A DNA stretch of 13,861 bases, from positions 1 through 13,861 of the forward strand of contig CAMDKB010000069.1 in NCBI GenBank assembly GCA_945901195.1. The letters are read 5' to 3'. Shown piece after piece: positions 12,490 to 13,861 of this stretch. The first letter of the stretch is position 1, and each line of letters opens with the position of its first letter. The position numbers and the translations under genes are program-made. The stretch comes from Rhizobium sp. Q54 (GTDB taxonomy: Bacteria; Pseudomonadota; Alphaproteobacteria; Rhizobiales; Beijerinckiaceae). The notes under the pieces were generated by a model. It searched no databases. It was not told where the DNA came from and worked only from the letters and a program-made list of their open reading frames with translations.

Positions 12490-13861
12490 TTAGCTGCGAT
12501 TGTAGACGTCTTCGATGCGCACGATATCGTCTTCGCCGAGATAGCTGCCCGTTTGCACTTCTATGAGTTCCAGATCGATCTTGCCGGGATTGGCGAGGCG
12601 GTGAATTGCGCCAATCGGCAGATAGATGGATTCATTTTCGTGAACGAGCATGGTTTCGGTGTCGCGTGTCACCTGCGCGGTGCCCTTCACCACAATCCAG
12701 TGTTCGGCGCGATGATGGTGTTTCTGCAGCGAGAGCTGTCCGCCGGGCTTCACTGCAATTCGCTTGACCTGATAGCGCGGGCCGCTGTCGACACTCTGGT
12801 AATAGCCCCAGGGACGATAGACACGTTTGTGCTCCAGCGGCTCACGACGACCTTCCGATTTGAGCTTCTCGACGAGTTCCTTGACCTTGTCGGCGCGTGA
12901 AGCATCCAGCACCAAAACTGCGTCTGCCGTCGTCACGACAATGATATTGCTGACTCCCACGACAGCGGTAAGCATTTCGTCCGAACGCACATGCACGTTG
13001 GAGGCGTGCATGACGATGCCTTCGCCCCGAATGACATTTCTGTCCTGATCCTGCGTGGTCAGCTCGTGTACGGCTGACCATGTTCCCACATCCGACCAAC
13101 CGATGTCGGCGGGTACAACGACAGCCTTGGTTGTGCGTTCCATGACCGCATAGTCGATCGATTTTTTTGTCGCCTGCCCGAAGGATTTTTCATCCAGCAC
13201 GATGAACTCGAGGTCTTTCTTCGCTTTGGCGACAGCATCATGAGCGGCGGACGCCAGCTCCGGTTCAAAGGCGGCAAGTTCGCTCAGCATGACATCAGCG
13301 CGGAAAATGAAATTGCCGGAATTCCAGAGGTAACCTTCATCAATATAGCGCTGTGCGGTTAATGCGTCTGGCTTTTCAACAAACGCTTCGACCTTTCGGA
13401 CGGTCGAGCCAGGGGCGATTTCAGCGCCCGGCCTTATGTAGCCATAGCCGGTGGCCGGATGATCGGGCGCGATACCCAGCGTGACAATAAATCCCTCAGT
13501 GGCCGCTGCTCCCGCCTTCTGGCAAAGGGCAGCCAGGCCCGCCGTATCTTTCACGGCATGGTCGGAGGCCAACATGGCGACGACGGTTTGAGGGCCTTGC
13601 AGCGCGGCAAGCTCTGCTGCCGCTGCCACGGCAGGGCCAGAATCACGGCGCACCGGCTCAAGCACGATCTGGCCCTTGATGCCCGCCGCCTTCATCTGTT
13701 CGGCGACCAGGAAGCGATAATCCAGATTGGTCAGGATGATGGGCGGCTCGAAGACATCGGAATTGTCGAGCATGGCAAGCGTATCCTGAAACGAGGATCT
13801 CTCACCGATGAGCGAAATGAATTGCTTGGGCAGGCTTTCGCGGGACAAAGGCCACATCCGC
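12490..13861 (-). CDS. manC: Mannose-1-phosphate guanylyltransferase / mannose-6-phosphate isomerase, 5' end outside window
   Basis: About 456 codons are visible. The Met at 13857 is not the start. The frame runs to the edge as ..R-M-WPLSRESLPKQF, which is the middle of the usual GTR-x-WPLSRE nucleotide-binding signature; about 10-20 residues lie beyond 13861. Counting from that Met, the nucleotidyltransferase domain covers about 1-275 (SDH 98-100, FVEKP 159-163, WNSGNFIF 178-185). The type II isomerase cupin covers about 340-455, with RPWG 348-351, the metal-binding QKHHHRAEHW 378-387, PIGAIHRL and GEDDIVRIEDVY. The enzyme interconverts fructose-6-P and mannose-6-P and makes GDP-mannose from mannose-1-P, feeding GDP-mannose or GDP-fucose into polysaccharides. 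This fits the neighbouring sugar transferase. Confidence 0.96.
   Translation of the reverse strand, partial: RMWPLSRESLPKQFISLIGERSSFQDTLAMLDNSDVFEPPIILTNLDYRFLVAEQMKAAGIKGQIVLEPVRRDSGPAVAAAAELAALQGPQTVVAMLASDHAVKDTAGLAALCQKAGAAATEGFIVTLGIAPDHPATGYGYIRPGAEIAPGSTVRKVEAFVEKPDALTAQRYIDEGYLWNSGNFIFRADVMLSELAAFEPELASAAHDAVAKAKKDLEFIVLDEKSFGQATKKSIDYAVMERTTKAVVVPADIGWSDVGTWSAVHELTTQDQDRNVIRGEGIVMHASNVHVRSDEMLTAVVGVSNIIVVTTADAVLVLDASRADKVKELVEKLKSEGRREPLEHKRVYRPWGYYQSVDSGPRYQVKRIAVKPGGQLSLQKHHHRAEHWIVVKGTAQVTRDTETMLVHENESIYLPIGAIHRLANPGKIDLELIEVQTGSYLGEDDIVRIEDVYNRS

Noticed and set aside
13855..13857. ATG near the right edge as the start of the GDP-mannose enzyme
   Set aside because: This Met falls inside the conserved GTR-x-WPLSRE signature, and the frame stays open to the window edge, so the true start is outside.

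Overview
The window reads as ordinary chromosomal DNA of a GC-rich alphaproteobacterium, most likely order Hyphomicrobiales (Rhizobiales). The evidence is the divergent arrangement of moxR-DUF58 against DUF1285-nudL-cca, an outer-membrane beta-barrel whose mature protein begins ADLP as in the Omp25/RopB-like porins of that order, and alphaproteobacterial versions of RlmJ, Kbp and RNase T2. I see no insertion sequence, phage gene, tRNA, rRNA or CRISPR array.

Layout. 1-1295 (minus): start of a DUF58 gene (cut by the window edge) and moxR, a AAA+ ATPase/DUF58 pair. 1466-4051 (plus): DUF1285, CoA pyrophosphatase and CCA tRNA nucleotidyltransferase in a tight operon; the last two overlap by 4 bases. 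4177-4456: a 90-residue unknown protein whose stop codon lies inside its own terminator. 4515-5264 (minus): a pteridine-reductase-like SDR with a perfect 16-bp palindrome over its predicted -10 box. 5341-5520: a markedly AT-rich promoter region (23 % G+C by my count) in front of a beta-barrel outer-membrane protein (5589-6266). 6520-6975: a Kbp-like BON-LysM protein. Intrinsic terminators follow both of these genes.

7054-10780 is all minus strand: a YibF-like glutathione S-transferase, a small cold-shock protein with a long leader containing repeats, RlmJ (23S rRNA m6A2030 methyltransferase), an exported RNase T2 with an Arg/Gly/Asp-rich disordered insert, and an exported four-cysteine protein of unknown function. 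10944-13861 is the edge of an exopolysaccharide locus: a membrane polyprenyl-phosphate hexose-1-phosphate transferase (plus) meeting a GDP-mannose-making GMP/PMI enzyme (minus) with only 7 bases between their stop codons.

How the genes fit together. Several units are housekeeping: tRNA 3' ends, CoA clean-up, rRNA methylation and cold-shock RNA binding. Others face the envelope: porin, Kbp, exported RNase and exopolysaccharide precursors. I find no clear unknown multi-gene system. The best leads are the exported RNase T2 plus four-cysteine protein pair, the PTR1/FolM-like reductase with its operator, and the AT-rich porin promoter.
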